Source: Eubacterium sp. AF22-9
Lineage (GTDB): Bacteria; Bacillota; Clostridia; Lachnospirales; Lachnospiraceae
Length of the DNA: 64,000 nt
Reading direction: 5' to 3'
NCBI GenBank assembly: GCA_003458705.1
Contig: QRVH01000005.1
Coordinates: 33,930-97,929, forward strand
Shown here: piece after piece, positions 28,808 to 39,026 of the stretch
Layout of the letters: each line of letters starts with the position of its first letter
Position numbering within the stretch: the stretch's first letter is position 1
Translations under genes and position numbers: made by a program
Notes under the pieces: model-generated
Databases searched by the model: none
What the model was told of the DNA's origin: nothing
Seen by the model: only the letters and a program-made list of their open reading frames with translations

Positions 28808-30619
28808 CTACTGATTAAACACATACCTTATCATGTTAACAATAGTTTCCGATGTATCTCTCGAATATATTGTCTCCCTTGCAAGCACCGGATTGTCAGT
28901 AATAATTCCATCTACGCCTTTGTTAGTCAGGTTCTTGATTGACTCTTTATTATTTACTGTCCAAGCATAAACACGTTTACCTGAATTATGGATTGCATCG
29001 ATAGTTCTCTTTGATAAAAATGCTGCATTTACGCTAAAAAAATCCACATTTTTCATATCATAAAAATCACCATATGCCGCTGAAAGTATATAACCAACTT
29101 TAATTTCCTGATTATATGTTTTAACTGCTTTTAATACTGATTCGCTAAACGATGTGATTACACAGTCATTAACCATATTATACTTTTCAATAAGCCGGAC
29201 TGTATTCTTTGCCAGTGCAGTACCATTATCTGCCGGTTTTAACTCAATATTAAGTTTTATCTTTCCCTGTGTCAGTTCAAGGACTTCTTTTAACGACGGT
29301 ACATTTTCACCCACATACTCATCTGAAAACCATGAACCTGCATCCAGTGTTTTAACTTCCTTATATGTCATATTGACAATATTTGCATCAACACCTGTGG
29401 TACGATAAGCATTTGAATCATGCATTACAATAACTTCACCGTTATTAGTAAGCTGTACATCAAGTTCAATATAATCAGACATATCATCTATCGCTTTCTG
29501 AAAAGCTGCCATCGTATTCTCAGGTGCTTCCGTTGATGCTCCCCTGTGCGCCATGACCTTAGTTTCATGAAATATAGCCACATTTTCAAAAGGATTATTA
29601 TTAAAAGATATCAAAAGGTAACATGCATCTGCAACCAGCGCTGCAGCCATAATAACAGCATAAGCAATCCGCCTTCTTCTTGCCGGTCCTTCCTGTATAT
29701 CTATGAATTCAAATGTTATATCATCAATATCTGTATACCTGTAATACATATGTGTAATTGCTGAAAACGACAGTGGAATTGCAACACATACAAGAATACA
29801 TTTTATAATAAATCTCTCAGTCCTCAATGCAGACAGAAATATGGCATTTCCCAGATATGCCATATTGAGCAGTTTTACTCCTGCCACAAGAAATACTGAA
29901 ATCAATACATATGTTATTCCAATAATTGCAAGAATAAAAAGATTATATACTACAAGTGCTGATATAGTTCCAACCGGATGTTTTTTAACCATCCGTGCAC
30001 TCTTTTTATACGCTTCACGAAATCTCAGACCTTCCATCATACATATATTCATCGAATATATTCCGGGAATCACTACAGCATACATAATAACAAACACAAG
30101 AATTACGGCTGCCTTAATATACCAGTGATTCCTTAAAACATACATTTTAATGAGATTAGTATTTGTCTCACTATATAAAATATTAAATAAAACTGTAACA
30201 TTGGAAGCCAGAATTGATATGAAATAAAATATGCTTAATACAATATGTTTAGGTTTAAAAACTCTTCTGAATACCTTATATGAATTGTAAAATATGTCAA
30301 CTATAGATGCATTACAAGATGTTCTCTTCGTCTCAAAACAGACCGAAAGATACGTCATTTCATAAGTGCAGTACAATACAAATGCACATATTGCAATAAA
30401 AATTGCAATAATAACAATTGGATGAGTTATTACTCTCTGTATATACTCATTGGTAAGATAGCTTATCCCCGCTATCTTCATAAGTGAATTGATGGCAAGT
30501 AAAACAATCGGGAATAGAACAGCAAAAGCAACAAGCTTGTATGCAAATTCAAAAATCCATACCTGCCTGCTGCTGTCAATCAATAGACTAAAATTGTTTC
30601 GTATCTTTTTAAAAATCAT
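28808..30619 (-). CDS. Membrane-anchored glycerophosphodiester phosphodiesterase
   Basis: 603 residues. The N-terminal half, about residues 1-340, has around eight hydrophobic helices matching the GPDPase membrane domain. The C-terminal GDPD barrel begins KVMAHRGASTEAPENTMAAF near residue 355 and carries YIELDVQLTNNGEVIVMHD, the catalytic His and Glu/Asp metal ligands, and INIELKP-like (IKLNIELKP). It hydrolyses glycerophosphodiesters from lipids or teichoic acids to glycerol-3-phosphate; which of these is not clear. The C-terminal catalytic domain is probably outside the membrane. Confidence 0.93.
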   Translation of the reverse strand: MIFKKIRNNFSLLIDSSRQVWIFEFAYKLVAFAVLFPIVLLAINSLMKIAGISYLTNEYIQRVITHPIVIIAIFIAICAFVLYCTYEMTYLSVCFETKRTSCNASIVDIFYNSYKVFRRVFKPKHIVLSIFYFISILASNVTVLFNILYSETNTNLIKMYVLRNHWYIKAAVILVFVIMYAVVIPGIYSMNICMMEGLRFREAYKKSARMVKKHPVGTISALVVYNLFILAIIGITYVLISVFLVAGVKLLNMAYLGNAIFLSALRTERFIIKCILVCVAIPLSFSAITHMYYRYTDIDDITFEFIDIQEGPARRRRIAYAVIMAAALVADACYLLISFNNNPFENVAIFHETKVMAHRGASTEAPENTMAAFQKAIDDMSDYIELDVQLTNNGEVIVMHDSNAYRTTGVDANIVNMTYKEVKTLDAGSWFSDEYVGENVPSLKEVLELTQGKIKLNIELKPADNGTALAKNTVRLIEKYNMVNDCVITSFSESVLKAVKTYNQEIKVGYILSAAYGDFYDMKNVDFFSVNAAFLSKRTIDAIHNSGKRVYAWTVNNKESIKNLTNKGVDGIITDNPVLARETIYSRDTSETIVNMIRYVFNQ

Positions 30620-30657
30620 ATAACTGTCCCCGAATCAATTGTCAATTATCCTGCTGC

Positions 30658-31251
30658 TTATCTGTGGAACAGCTTAACAAACTTTCTTAATTCATCCTTA
30701 ATTCCCGTATCCTGAAAATTCATGCTCTTATAAAAACTGTGCATAAAATCCCCTGTATACGAAAAAACGAGAATCATTGCCATAACAGAGGCAACTCTTT
30801 CATCTATCGAAAATACAAAATGCTCCACAAATTTATTTAAAAATCCAAATATAAAAACGGCAACAAAACCCCAGCCAAGTGTTGACTGTAAGCATATAAT
30901 GCCTTTGTAATTAAACTTAAGATGGTCATAATTCCACCACACCTCACCAAACAGCTTTAACATAACCTGTGCTGTAAGGTACTCAAATGCTGTAGCACAT
31001 ATACAGCCAAATATATAAAGTGCAATATAATTATGCTCTATCGGTTTAAAAATATTAAAAGCAATCAGTGTACCAAACCCGTATATTACACAGAAGGGCA
31101 GCTTGGCAAAACCTCTGTTTTCCCAGTATCCAAGCTGCTTTCTGATAACTACACATTCCATACACCAGCCAAGAAAGCTATATATAAAAAACCATATAAC
31201 AAGCTGGCTTAAATTCATGCTTCTGAATGTTATACCCATTAAATGTGACAT
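30658..31251 (-). CDS. CmpB-type (putative ABC transporter) integral membrane protein
   Basis: About 197 residues with five or six hydrophobic segments and the family-like stretch FIYSFLGWCMECVV followed by WENRGFAKLPFCVIYGFG. This matches the ABC_trans_CmpB membrane family found across Firmicutes. Despite the name, transport is unproven and no ATPase lies beside it. I placed the start at 31251 because GGAGG lies five bases upstream; the frame stays open further upstream into the icd end. It precedes the gdpD gene by 38 bases. Confidence 0.78.
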   Translation of the reverse strand: MSHLMGITFRSMNLSQLVIWFFIYSFLGWCMECVVIRKQLGYWENRGFAKLPFCVIYGFGTLIAFNIFKPIEHNYIALYIFGCICATAFEYLTAQVMLKLFGEVWWNYDHLKFNYKGIICLQSTLGWGFVAVFIFGFLNKFVEHFVFSIDERVASVMAMILVFSYTGDFMHSFYKSMNFQDTGIKDELRKFVKLFHR

Positions 31252-31285
31252 ACGCCCCTCCATTATTAAATGGAAAAACTTCTGA

Positions 31286-32493
31286 TTAAAGAAGACCTTC
31301 AAGAGTCTGTCTTATTGCGCTGATGAAATCCTGTGTATTAAGTGTTACAGGATTCTCCATTGTTGTAATAAGTGCAAGATCCTTAGTCATTTTTCCATCT
31401 TCAATAGTCTTAATGCATGCACGCTCAAGAGTATCAGCAAACTTTCCAAGTTCAGGAATGTTATCAAGCTCTCCTCTCTTTCTTAAAGCGCCTGTCCATG
31501 CGAATATAGTTGCAATAGGGTTAGTAGATGTCTCTTCACCCTTAAGATGCTTATAATAGTGTCTCTGTACCGTTCCGTGTGCAGCTTCATACTCATAATA
31601 TCCATGAGGTGATACAAGAACAGAAGTCATCATTGAAAGTGAGCCAAATGCTGTGGCTACCATATCACTCATAACATCTCCGTCATAGTTCTTGCATGCC
31701 CAGATATATCCGCCTTCTGAACGGATAACTCTTGCTACTGCATCATCAATAAGTGTGTAGAAGTATGTTATACCTGCTTCTTCAAACTTAGTCTTATACT
31801 CTGCATCAAATATCTCCTGGAAAATATCCTTGAAAGTATGGTCATACTTCTTAGAGATTGTATCCTTAGTTGCAAACCAAAGATCCTGCTTTGTCTCAAG
31901 TGCAAAGTTAAAGCAGCTTCTTGCAAAGCTTTCGATTGAATCATTAAGGTTGTGCATTCCCTGAAGAACACCTGCTCCCTTGAAGTTATGGATAAGTTCT
32001 CTTGTCTCCTCACCAGCTTCATTAGTGAATACAAGTTCAGCCTTACCAGCTCAGGAACCTTCATCTCAGATGCCTTATATACATCACCATATGCATGTCT
32101 TGCAATTGTAATAGGCTTCTTCCATGTCTTAACATATGGCTCAATACCCTTAACGATAATAGGAGCTCTGAATACTGTACCATCAAGCATGGCTCTTATT
32201 GTTCCGTTAGGGCTCTTATACATCTCTTTAAGGTCATATTCTGTCATTCTTGCTGCATTAGGTGTAATTGTTGCACACTTTACTGCAACGCCATACTTCT
32301 TAGTAGCTTCTGCTGAATCTATAGTCACCTGATCATTAGTCTCATTTCTATGTACAAGACCTAAATCATAATATTCTGTATTAAGGTCAATAAAAGGAGT
32401 GAGCAGCTCGTCCTTGATAAGCTTCCACAATACTCTTGTCATCTCATCTCCGTCCATCTCTACAAGTGGAGTTGTCATCTTAATTTTGTCCAT
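31286..32493 (-). CDS. icd: NADP-dependent isocitrate dehydrogenase (frameshifted as read)
   Basis: Oxidative decarboxylation of isocitrate to 2-oxoglutarate, giving NADPH and the glutamate precursor. The N-terminal part reads [38 protein letters not shown] and [10 protein letters not shown]. The C-terminal part reads [35 protein letters not shown] and [10 protein letters not shown]. This is the eukaryote-like homodimeric type of about 402 residues. The two parts are in different frames: one base is missing near 32050 where VPGAGKAELV is expected (CCTGAGC for CCTGGAGC). A consensus error is likely because the flanking frames are otherwise perfect. Confidence 0.94.
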
Positions 32494-32579
32494 AATATAA
32501 AGAACCTCGCTTTCTTTTTCTTTTCTTACCTGATTAATTATTATAATTTATTTCAAATGTTTTGTAAACAGAAACTGAC

Positions 32580-32608
32580 TTGTATTAGCCTCATTACTTT
32601 GTTATAAT
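32580..32608 (+). promoter_or_regulatory. Probable asnB promoter
   Basis: TTGTAT (32580-32585), a 17-base spacer and a perfect TATAAT (32603-32608), about 70 bases before the asnB start. Confidence 0.72.
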
Positions 32609-32680
32609 TCATAAGTAAATTTTACATACTACATTTAACAATGCACTTATTGTGCATACACAATATGGAGGTACAGATAC

Positions 32681-34525
32681 ATGTGTGGATTCGCTGGTTT
32701 TACTGGCTACTTGGCTGATGGTGATGCTGTTCTTGAACGCATGATGAATAAGATTATTCACAGAGGCCCTGACAGTGCTGGTAAATACATTGATGATAAA
32801 GCGTATATGGGCTTTAGAAGACTTTCTATCATTGACCTTGACAACGGAAGCCAGCCTATGTTTAACGAGAATAAGAAGATAGTAATAACATTTAACGGTG
32901 AAATATATAACTATCAGGATTTAAGAAAAGACCTTATTGAGAAAGGTCATGTATTCGCTAACAATTCAGATACTGAAGTTCTCATTCACTCATACGAGGA
33001 GTATGGCAAGGACATGCTTAACAAGCTTCGTGGAATGTTTGCATTCGTAATCTGGGACAGCGAGAAAGAAACTCTTTTCGGAGCAAGAGATTTCTTCGGA
33101 ATCAAGCCTTTCTATTACACTGTTGCAGACGGCAATATGATATATGGTTCAGAGATTAAGAGTATATTAGAGCATCCTGCTTACAAGAAAGAAGTTAATC
33201 CTGTTGCACTTGAGAATTATCTTACATTTCAATACTCAGTACTTGATGAAACATTTTTCAAGGGAATCTACAAGTTAATGCCAGGACACTGCTTCACATT
33301 CCACAAGGGTGAACTTAATATCGAAAGATACTGGGAGCCAACATTTGATGCTGACGATAGCAAGTCATTAGAAGAATTTGTTGATGAAATTGATAATGTT
33401 ATGCATGATTCAGTTGAACACCATAAGATCAGTGATGTTGAGGTTGGTTCATTCCTTTCAAGCGGTGTTGATTCAAGCTATGTTGCTGCTACATTTAACG
33501 GCGACAAGACATTTACTGTTGGATTTGATTATGAGAAGTACAACGAGATTGACTACGCCAAGGCTTTATCTGACAAGATTAAGATTGATAACTACTCTAA
33601 GCTTGTTTCAAGTGAAGAATACTGGGCTGCAATTCCTAAAATCCAGTATCATATGGACGAGCCTTTAGCTGACCCTGCTGCGATTGCACTTTACTTTGTA
33701 AGCCAGACAGCAGCCAAGCATGTAAAGGTTGCCATGTCAGGTGAAGGTGCTGACGAGTTTTTTGGTGGATATAACATTTACAGAGAACCTCTCGATCTTG
33801 CAGAATTCCAGAAGCTCCCTAAGGGCTTAAGAAAAGGACTTGCCGGCATTGCCAATGCTATTCCATTCAAGTTCAAGGGAAAAAGCTTCTTAAACAGAGC
33901 AAGCAAGACAGTTGAAGAAAGATTCATCGGTAACGCTTTCATGTTCAATGAAAAAGAACGTGCCAGGATATTAAAGAATCCTACCGGCAAGTATGACCAC
34001 AAGCAACTTACAAAACCTTTCTATGATAAGGTTGCTGATAAGGATGATGTTACTAAGATGCAGTATATTGATATCAATTTCTGGCTGATAGGCGATATCT
34101 TACTTAAGGCTGATAAGATGAGTATGGCTCACTCTCTTGAGGTAAGAGTTCCATTCCTTGATAAGGAAGTGTTCAATGTTGCCCGTACTATTCCAACTAA
34201 GTACAAGGTTAACAAGAGTAATACCAAGTATGCCATGAGACAGGCTGCCCACAGACATCTTCCAGACATGGTTGCTGAGAAAAAGAAGCTTGGATTCCCT
34301 GTTCCAATCAGAATCTGGCTCAAGGATGAGAAATATTACAATATGATTAAAAAGGCTTTCACAAGTGAAGCTGCTGAGAAATATTTTAACACTGATGAGA
34401 TTGTTAAATATCTTGATGAACACAAAGAAGGAAAGGCCGATAATTCGCGTAAGATATGGACAATTTACATGTTCCTTGTATGGTATGAAGATTTCTTCGG
34501 CAACGGAGTTAAAGAAGCCGCTTAA
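32681..34525 (+). CDS. asnB: Glutamine-hydrolysing asparagine synthetase
   Basis: Makes asparagine from aspartate, glutamine and ATP. 614 residues: the N-terminal class II glutaminase begins MCGFAGF with Cys2 as nucleophile and has RGPDSAG, FNGEIYN and NNSDTEVL. The synthetase half has the PP-loop SFLSSGVDSSYVA near residue 258, then SGEGADEFFGGYN and KADKMSMAHSLEVRVPFLD. GGAGG lies 7 bases before the ATG. Monocistronic between its own promoter and a strong terminator. No T-box was seen in its leader. Confidence 0.98.
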   Translation: MCGFAGFTGYLADGDAVLERMMNKIIHRGPDSAGKYIDDKAYMGFRRLSIIDLDNGSQPMFNENKKIVITFNGEIYNYQDLRKDLIEKGHVFANNSDTEVLIHSYEEYGKDMLNKLRGMFAFVIWDSEKETLFGARDFFGIKPFYYTVADGNMIYGSEIKSILEHPAYKKEVNPVALENYLTFQYSVLDETFFKGIYKLMPGHCFTFHKGELNIERYWEPTFDADDSKSLEEFVDEIDNVMHDSVEHHKISDVEVGSFLSSGVDSSYVAATFNGDKTFTVGFDYEKYNEIDYAKALSDKIKIDNYSKLVSSEEYWAAIPKIQYHMDEPLADPAAIALYFVSQTAAKHVKVAMSGEGADEFFGGYNIYREPLDLAEFQKLPKGLRKGLAGIANAIPFKFKGKSFLNRASKTVEERFIGNAFMFNEKERARILKNPTGKYDHKQLTKPFYDKVADKDDVTKMQYIDINFWLIGDILLKADKMSMAHSLEVRVPFLDKEVFNVARTIPTKYKVNKSNTKYAMRQAAHRHLPDMVAEKKKLGFPVPIRIWLKDEKYYNMIKKAFTSEAAEKYFNTDEIVKYLDEHKEGKADNSRKIWTIYMFLVWYEDFFGNGVKEAA

Positions 34526-34549
34526 TTTTTTATAATTATAATAACAATT

Positions 34550-34579
34550 AACCCCTGCCGCTAATGCGACAGGGGTTTT
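34550..34579. terminator. Bidirectional terminator between asnB and trpD
   Basis: AACCCCTG (34550-34557) and CAGGGGTT (34570-34577) pair around a 12-base loop and are followed by T on the plus strand. It can also end the converging trpD transcript. Confidence 0.88.
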
Positions 34580-34605
34580 GTTATACTTAACACATATTCT
34601 GTTAA

Positions 34606-35613
34606 TTACTTATTCGTCTCTTCTATAAATCTTTCAAGCTGCTTCTTAGCTGCTCCACTCTTAATAATTTCTCTTGCCTTCTCAATACTTTCCTTCATTG
34701 TGATACCATCTGAAGCAAGATATATTGCTGCTCCAGCATTAAGAAGAACTACATCCGTCTTAGGACCTTCTGCACCATCGAGAATATCTCTTACAATCTG
34801 TGCATTAACTGCTGGCTCTCCACCAACAAGGTCTTCCTTCTTACATCTTGTAAATCCGAAATCTTCAGGCTTGATAGTATATGTCTTAAATTCATCACCC
34901 TTGAACTCACATACCTTGGTATCAGCACTTAAAGATATTTCATCTATACTGTCCATTCCATATATTGTCATGGCTCTTTTGCAGCCTAAATTATGTAATA
35001 CATGGGCAAGCGGCTCAACAAGCTCCTCACTATATACACCAAAAAGCTGCATAGAAGCCCCTGCCGGATTAGCCAGAGGTCCGAGTATATTGAATAATGT
35101 ACGGATTCCAATTTCCTTTCTCACACCTCCAACAAATCTCATAGCTGGATGATATTTCTGTGCAAAAAGGAAACATATATTAATATCCTTAAGAATCTGT
35201 GCCATCCTTGCAGGAGCTGCATCTATCTTAACGCCAAGAGACTCTAAACAGTCTGCTGTACCACATTTGCTTGAAGCTGCTCTGTTACCATGCTTGGCAA
35301 CTGGAATTCCTGCTGCTGATACTACGATAGAAGCTAAAGTTGATATATTGATTGAGTTAGATCCGTCACCGCCTGTTCCAACGATTTCAAGAACGTCCAT
35401 ATCGTTTAAGAACTTCTCACAGTGTGATCTTAAAACCTTGGCTGCTGCTGTAATCTCGTCAATAGTCTCTCCCTTTGCTGCCAGTGCTGTAAGAAATGCT
35501 GCTTTCTGTGCATCAGTGGCTTCTCCTGTCATAATCTCTTCCATTACATCATTCATCTGCTCTGCTGTTAAATTTTCCTTCTTAACAAGCTTTGCAATAG
35601 CTTCTTTAATCAT
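34606..35613 (-). CDS. trpD: Anthranilate phosphoribosyltransferase
   Basis: Second step of tryptophan synthesis: anthranilate plus PRPP gives phosphoribosylanthranilate. 335 residues from the Met at 35613 ([16 protein letters not shown]), chosen because GGAGG lies about 9 bases upstream; an upstream in-frame extension looks non-homologous. It shows [35 protein letters not shown] and [12 protein letters not shown]. It lies over 22 kb from the trpEGCFBA operon and instead follows murI, ybaK and a FliB-like gene on the same strand, 49 bases after the last. Confidence 0.97.
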   Translation of the reverse strand: MIKEAIAKLVKKENLTAEQMNDVMEEIMTGEATDAQKAAFLTALAAKGETIDEITAAAKVLRSHCEKFLNDMDVLEIVGTGGDGSNSINISTLASIVVSAAGIPVAKHGNRAASSKCGTADCLESLGVKIDAAPARMAQILKDINICFLFAQKYHPAMRFVGGVRKEIGIRTLFNILGPLANPAGASMQLFGVYSEELVEPLAHVLHNLGCKRAMTIYGMDSIDEISLSADTKVCEFKGDEFKTYTIKPEDFGFTRCKKEDLVGGEPAVNAQIVRDILDGAEGPKTDVVLLNAGAAIYLASDGITMKESIEKAREIIKSGAAKKQLERFIEETNK

Positions 35614-35662
35614 AAACTTTAGCCTCCTATAAACATATCTAAATGATAGCTTTAGTGTATTA

Positions 35663-36850
35663 CTATAACGCCGTGCTGTCAATCCATAACAACTTACAAA
35701 GGTTATTTGTCTCAAACACATCATCAAAAAGGAATGACTCATAAAGTGCTTCCATATTATCCTCTGAGTACTCAACCTGTCTTGAGAAAATGTGCGCTGT
35801 GTCTATTCTGTCATCAAATGTAAACTTCTTATGCTTTTTATACCACACAAGCATGTCCATCTGACGAAGCATAAGATAATTGGTAATAAACATTTTTGCT
35901 TTACCAACCACATCATAATCATACACTGACTTGGCAAAATACCTGAACACAAGATAAGTTATAAAATTCCTGTACTCATACTCTCTTTCAAGCATTGCAG
36001 TCATGAACTCATCTTCCATCTCCTGATACTGCTCATTATCCATATTATCATGGAAAATCTCTGCCATATCAGCTAACATCTGCTCCCAGCGGGTATTAAG
36101 CACCTCCATGTCCTCATACGCATACATAATGCTTCTTATACATTCCTGAACATCAATATCATCAAATTCATCACTTTCCGATTCGTCATTCATCTCCATA
36201 AGAATATGCTCAATATCACTTCTTCCAAATGCATTGACATACTCCTTAAGTCCGTCAAAATCATCATCATTAATGTATTCCTGCATTGACGCACAGAATT
36301 TTAATATGACAACCAGCTTTTCATTAATTGACATCTCTGTCATATCAAGAATCCTGAATATCTCATCCCTTGCCTTGAATATCTTAACTGCATAAACACT
36401 GTCGTACTCATCATCCTCTGAATATTCCTCATCGCATGGCTTTAACACAGTTGTAAATGTTTTATTCTCCGAAAAAATAATCCTTTCGGCTTCTTCGCAG
36501 GCAAGTCCTATGCCGCTTTCCTTGATTTCTCCATAGTATTCAGAATATCTTGGAAACTGGTCGCACACAACTGATAAATGCTCTGCTCCCAGCTCTTTAT
36601 GAATTGTACACAACCCGCAATCGTCTAAGAGTCCACAATGTCCGTCTATAAGTTTAAAGCAGTTCGATCCATCTTCACTTTTCGTTATTGCCTCTCTTAT
36701 CCTGTCTCCAAGCTCACCCTCAAGGCTCATATAATAATTATAAGTATCATCATCAATATCTATCTCCCAGCCGCCAACACAGCAGTTGTCCTTACACTCT
36801 GATGTTATACAGTGAAACTGGTCATAATAGAATGGAACTCTGAGTTTCAT
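35663..36850 (-). CDS. Flagellin lysine-N-methylase-like (FliB/YkgJ cysteine-cluster) protein
   Basis: 395 residues from the Met at 36850 ([12 protein letters not shown]), chosen for the AAGGAG site upstream. The N-terminus carries the cysteine cluster [20 protein letters not shown], then [22 protein letters not shown] and [13 protein letters not shown]. These match the FliB/YkgJ family thought to bind an Fe-S or zinc centre. In flagellated bacteria FliB methylates flagellin lysines, but no flagellar gene is in the window, so the substrate here is open. It follows ybaK by 16 bases. Confidence 0.82.
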   Translation of the reverse strand: MKLRVPFYYDQFHCITSECKDNCCVGGWEIDIDDDTYNYYMSLEGELGDRIREAITKSEDGSNCFKLIDGHCGLLDDCGLCTIHKELGAEHLSVVCDQFPRYSEYYGEIKESGIGLACEEAERIIFSENKTFTTVLKPCDEEYSEDDEYDSVYAVKIFKARDEIFRILDMTEMSINEKLVVILKFCASMQEYINDDDFDGLKEYVNAFGRSDIEHILMEMNDESESDEFDDIDVQECIRSIMYAYEDMEVLNTRWEQMLADMAEIFHDNMDNEQYQEMEDEFMTAMLEREYEYRNFITYLVFRYFAKSVYDYDVVGKAKMFITNYLMLRQMDMLVWYKKHKKFTFDDRIDTAHIFSRQVEYSEDNMEALYESFLFDDVFETNNLCKLLWIDSTAL

Positions 36851-36866
36851 AATCCTTATCTTCTCC

Positions 36867-37349
36867 TTAGTCTGTAACGATATCAGCAACCTGATATCTT
36901 ATAACCTTATCCACATCAGATAACTTAACCTCTACCTGATGTCCGATTTTACCGGCACTGAACATTATAGTCTCAAAATCTGCAGCCGTCTTATGAAATG
37001 TTGTTGGAAAGAACTTCTTCATTCCAATAGGCGAACAGCCGCCATGCACATATCCCGTAAGTGGTAGTAATTCCTTTGATTTAATCATCTCTATAGATTT
37101 CTCTCCAACAGCCTTTGCTGCCTTCTTTAAATCAAGTTCCTTATTAACAGGAACAACAAACACATAATTCTTTCCGGTTTTTCCAACAGTAACAAGCGTT
37201 TTAAATGCCTGCGCCGGATTCTCATTAAGAACTGCTGCTATCTCATCACCGCTCAGCCCTTCCGCATCGGGACACACATGTGTCTTATAAGGCACTTTCT
37301 TCTGGTCAAGCACTCTGCATACATTAGTCTTATCGTCTGATTTTCCCAT
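36867..37349 (-). CDS. ybaK: Cys-tRNA(Pro) deacylase YbaK/EbsC
   Basis: Trans-editing enzyme that hydrolyses mischarged Cys-tRNA(Pro). The 160 residues show the family path MGKSDDKTNVCRVLDQKKVPY, AQAFKTLVTVGK with the conserved Lys of the editing pocket, VVPVNKELDLKKAAKAVGEK and GYVHGGCSPIGMKK. It starts 21 bases after the murI stop and has a GGAAGGAA site. Confidence 0.94.
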   Translation of the reverse strand: MGKSDDKTNVCRVLDQKKVPYKTHVCPDAEGLSGDEIAAVLNENPAQAFKTLVTVGKTGKNYVFVVPVNKELDLKKAAKAVGEKSIEMIKSKELLPLTGYVHGGCSPIGMKKFFPTTFHKTAADFETIMFSAGKIGHQVEVKLSDVDKVIRYQVADIVTD

Positions 37350-37370
37350 AATTACATTCCTTCCGGCATT

Positions 37371-38167
37371 CTATATGTTTCTCATTCTTTCGAGGCGCTC
37401 ATGAAGCTTTCTTATATGCTCCATCTCCGCCGGACTCTCCATCTTTCTGTCTGAATAGTAATATTCAACGCAGCCTTTTTTACCATTATCAGCTTCTGTG
37501 AATATTCCCTTCTTAACAACAGTATTCTTAAGATTATTAGACACACCTGTATTGCCGTCAACCATCTCTAAGTCTTCCGGAAACAGCTTTGCAAATGAAT
37601 CTTTGAAATAGTTAAAATGTGTACATCCAAGCACAAGTTCAGAATAATCTTTAAGATTATATGGTGCAAATTCGTTCTTAAGATAATCAAGCACATTTTC
37701 TGAATCAAAGTCATCATCCTGCGCGAATCTTACCAGCTTTGGAAGTGCCACAACATCAACAATATGCTTATCATCATATTTATCTACAAGCTTCTTTAAC
37801 TTCTCGCCCTTTGCTGTAACAGGAGTTGACACTACCATAACCCTTCTGCCTGATTCATGTGTATGCTCAACTGCCGGTTTTACAGCAGGTTCTATTCCTA
37901 TTATTGGCAGCTTATACTTATCCCTGAGATACGATATTGCTGCACTTGTTGCCGTATTACAGGCAAGCACGATTGCCTGACACCCTTTATCTACAAGAAA
38001 TCCAACTGCATGGTCAACAAGATTTCTTACTTCTTCCCTTGTTTTCTCCCCATATGGAACATTATCCACATCAGCATAAAATATGTAATTAGCTCCGGCA
38101 TAGTAATCATTGCCTGATGAAGCACTGACAGACCGCCTATACCTGAGTCAAATATTCCTATCTTCAT
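37371..38167 (-). CDS. murI: Glutamate racemase (frameshifted as read)
   Basis: Supplies D-glutamate for peptidoglycan. The true N-terminus is at 38167 (MKIGIFDSGIGGLSVLHQAM) with the first catalytic region DSGIGG. The rest, in another frame from about 38095, has NVPYGEKTREEV, LACNTATSAA with catalytic Cys and LVLGCTHFNYF with the second Cys. One base is missing near 38095 (CCGGAGC for CCGGGAGC), which restores TMPGANYIFYADVDNVPYG and about 265 residues. Essential for wall synthesis in most bacteria, so a read error is more likely than a real mutation. Second gene of the operon led by 38593. Confidence 0.93.
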
Positions 38168-38188
38168 ATTGCTACAATCCTCTATATT

Positions 38189-38593
38189 CTAATCATTATA
38201 TACCTTGCAATAAACGATCATCTTATCCTTTAATATCTTAACCCTGCTCGGTCTTATCTCTCCTGCAAATATCTTATCCGCAAAGTCAGCAAAAAGATAC
38301 TTCTGTAACAATACTTTAAGCTGCTTATTACCAGACCTTCTTATAGCCGACACAATCCATACAGCCGCGAATAATACCGACCATACCCATACAGGAACAT
38401 ACTGCATAATTGTAATTGCATATCTTCCTGCAAGCATAAATCCTACTGAACAGAATATAACTGCATATACCACAGCCCATATATAAGCCTTCACCCAGCC
38501 AACTGCACCAAGCACCTTAAGTCTGTTAGTTATCTTTCTGTAATTCTCTGATTCTTCTGCGGTTATTGATAACTCAATTATCTCCATAAACAA
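38189..38593 (-). CDS. Small membrane protein of unknown function
   Basis: About 134 residues with two hydrophobic segments (VKAYIWAVVYAVIFCSVGFML and VPVWVWSVLFAAVWIV) and a basic C-terminal tail that ends on a short beta-like stretch (RVKILKDKMIVYCKVYND). The C-terminus looks like a small PH-type or YcxB-like cytoplasmic unit, a guess only. The start is either a TTG at 38593 or the ATG two codons later. It heads the operon with murI, ybaK, the FliB-like gene and trpD, behind a good promoter. Confidence 0.7.
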   Translation of the reverse strand: MFMEIIELSITAEESENYRKITNRLKVLGAVGWVKAYIWAVVYAVIFCSVGFMLAGRYAITIMQYVPVWVWSVLFAAVWIVSAIRRSGNKQLKVLLQKYLFADFADKIFAGEIRPSRVKILKDKMIVYCKVYND

Positions 38594-38621
38594 GTCATAC
38601 CTTTCTTAGCATTTAGTAATA

Positions 38622-38650
38622 ATTATAAGCCCTTAAGTCAAAGTATTCAA
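38622..38650 (-). promoter_or_regulatory. Probable promoter of the murI-trpD operon
   Basis: On the minus strand: TTGAAT (38645-38650), a 17-base spacer and a perfect TATAAT (38622-38627), about 30 bases before the first gene. Confidence 0.75.
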
Positions 38651-38687
38651 GATACTTTATTTTACTCTGCTTTTACAAAACGCAAAA

Positions 38688-38735
38688 ACTTTCCCCGTAT
38701 ATGGTGACAATAAATTCACCATATACGGGGAAAGT
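38688..38735. terminator. Strong 20-bp hairpin terminator
   Basis: 38688-38707 and 38716-38735 are perfect complements (core TTCCCCGTATATGGTGA) around an 8-base loop. On the minus strand a T-rich stretch follows, ending the transcript of the small gene at 38766-38933. Confidence 0.88.
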
Positions 38736-38765
38736 CTTTATATTGATTCCTGTTAAACAGTTCAA

Positions 38766-38933
38766 TTAATAATCGCTCAGAACATCTTCTACATGCTTAA
38801 TAGAAATCTCTAAGAAATTGGATATCTCATAATCCGGAACACCATTATCATGAAGTATGAATATCAGTTCTTCCATACTTGTCCCCTTCCGGCGTTCCAT
38901 CATAATAAAATGTTTAACCTGAGTCTCGTCCAT
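38766..38933 (-). CDS. Small hypothetical protein, 55 residues
   Basis: Reads MDETQVKHFIMMERRKGTSMEEL and ends HVEDVLSDY, with a helical pattern (DNGVPDYEISNFLEIS) that could be a degenerate helix-turn-helix. A GAGG site lies 6 bases before the ATG, and a strong terminator follows 30 bases past the stop. This supports a real gene although it is short. I do not recognise the family. Confidence 0.7.
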   Translation of the reverse strand: MDETQVKHFIMMERRKGTSMEELIFILHDNGVPDYEISNFLEISIKHVEDVLSDY

Positions 38934-39026
38934 ACCACACCTCACACATTATTAAGTTATTCCGTATCGAAACTTTTTAATATTATATCAAAAACATTTC
39001 CAATCCGTCAAGAGAACAGGATAAAC

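Noticed and set aside
32494..32680. T-box leader ahead of asnB
   Set aside because: No antiterminator motif and too short a leader after the promoter at 32580-32608.
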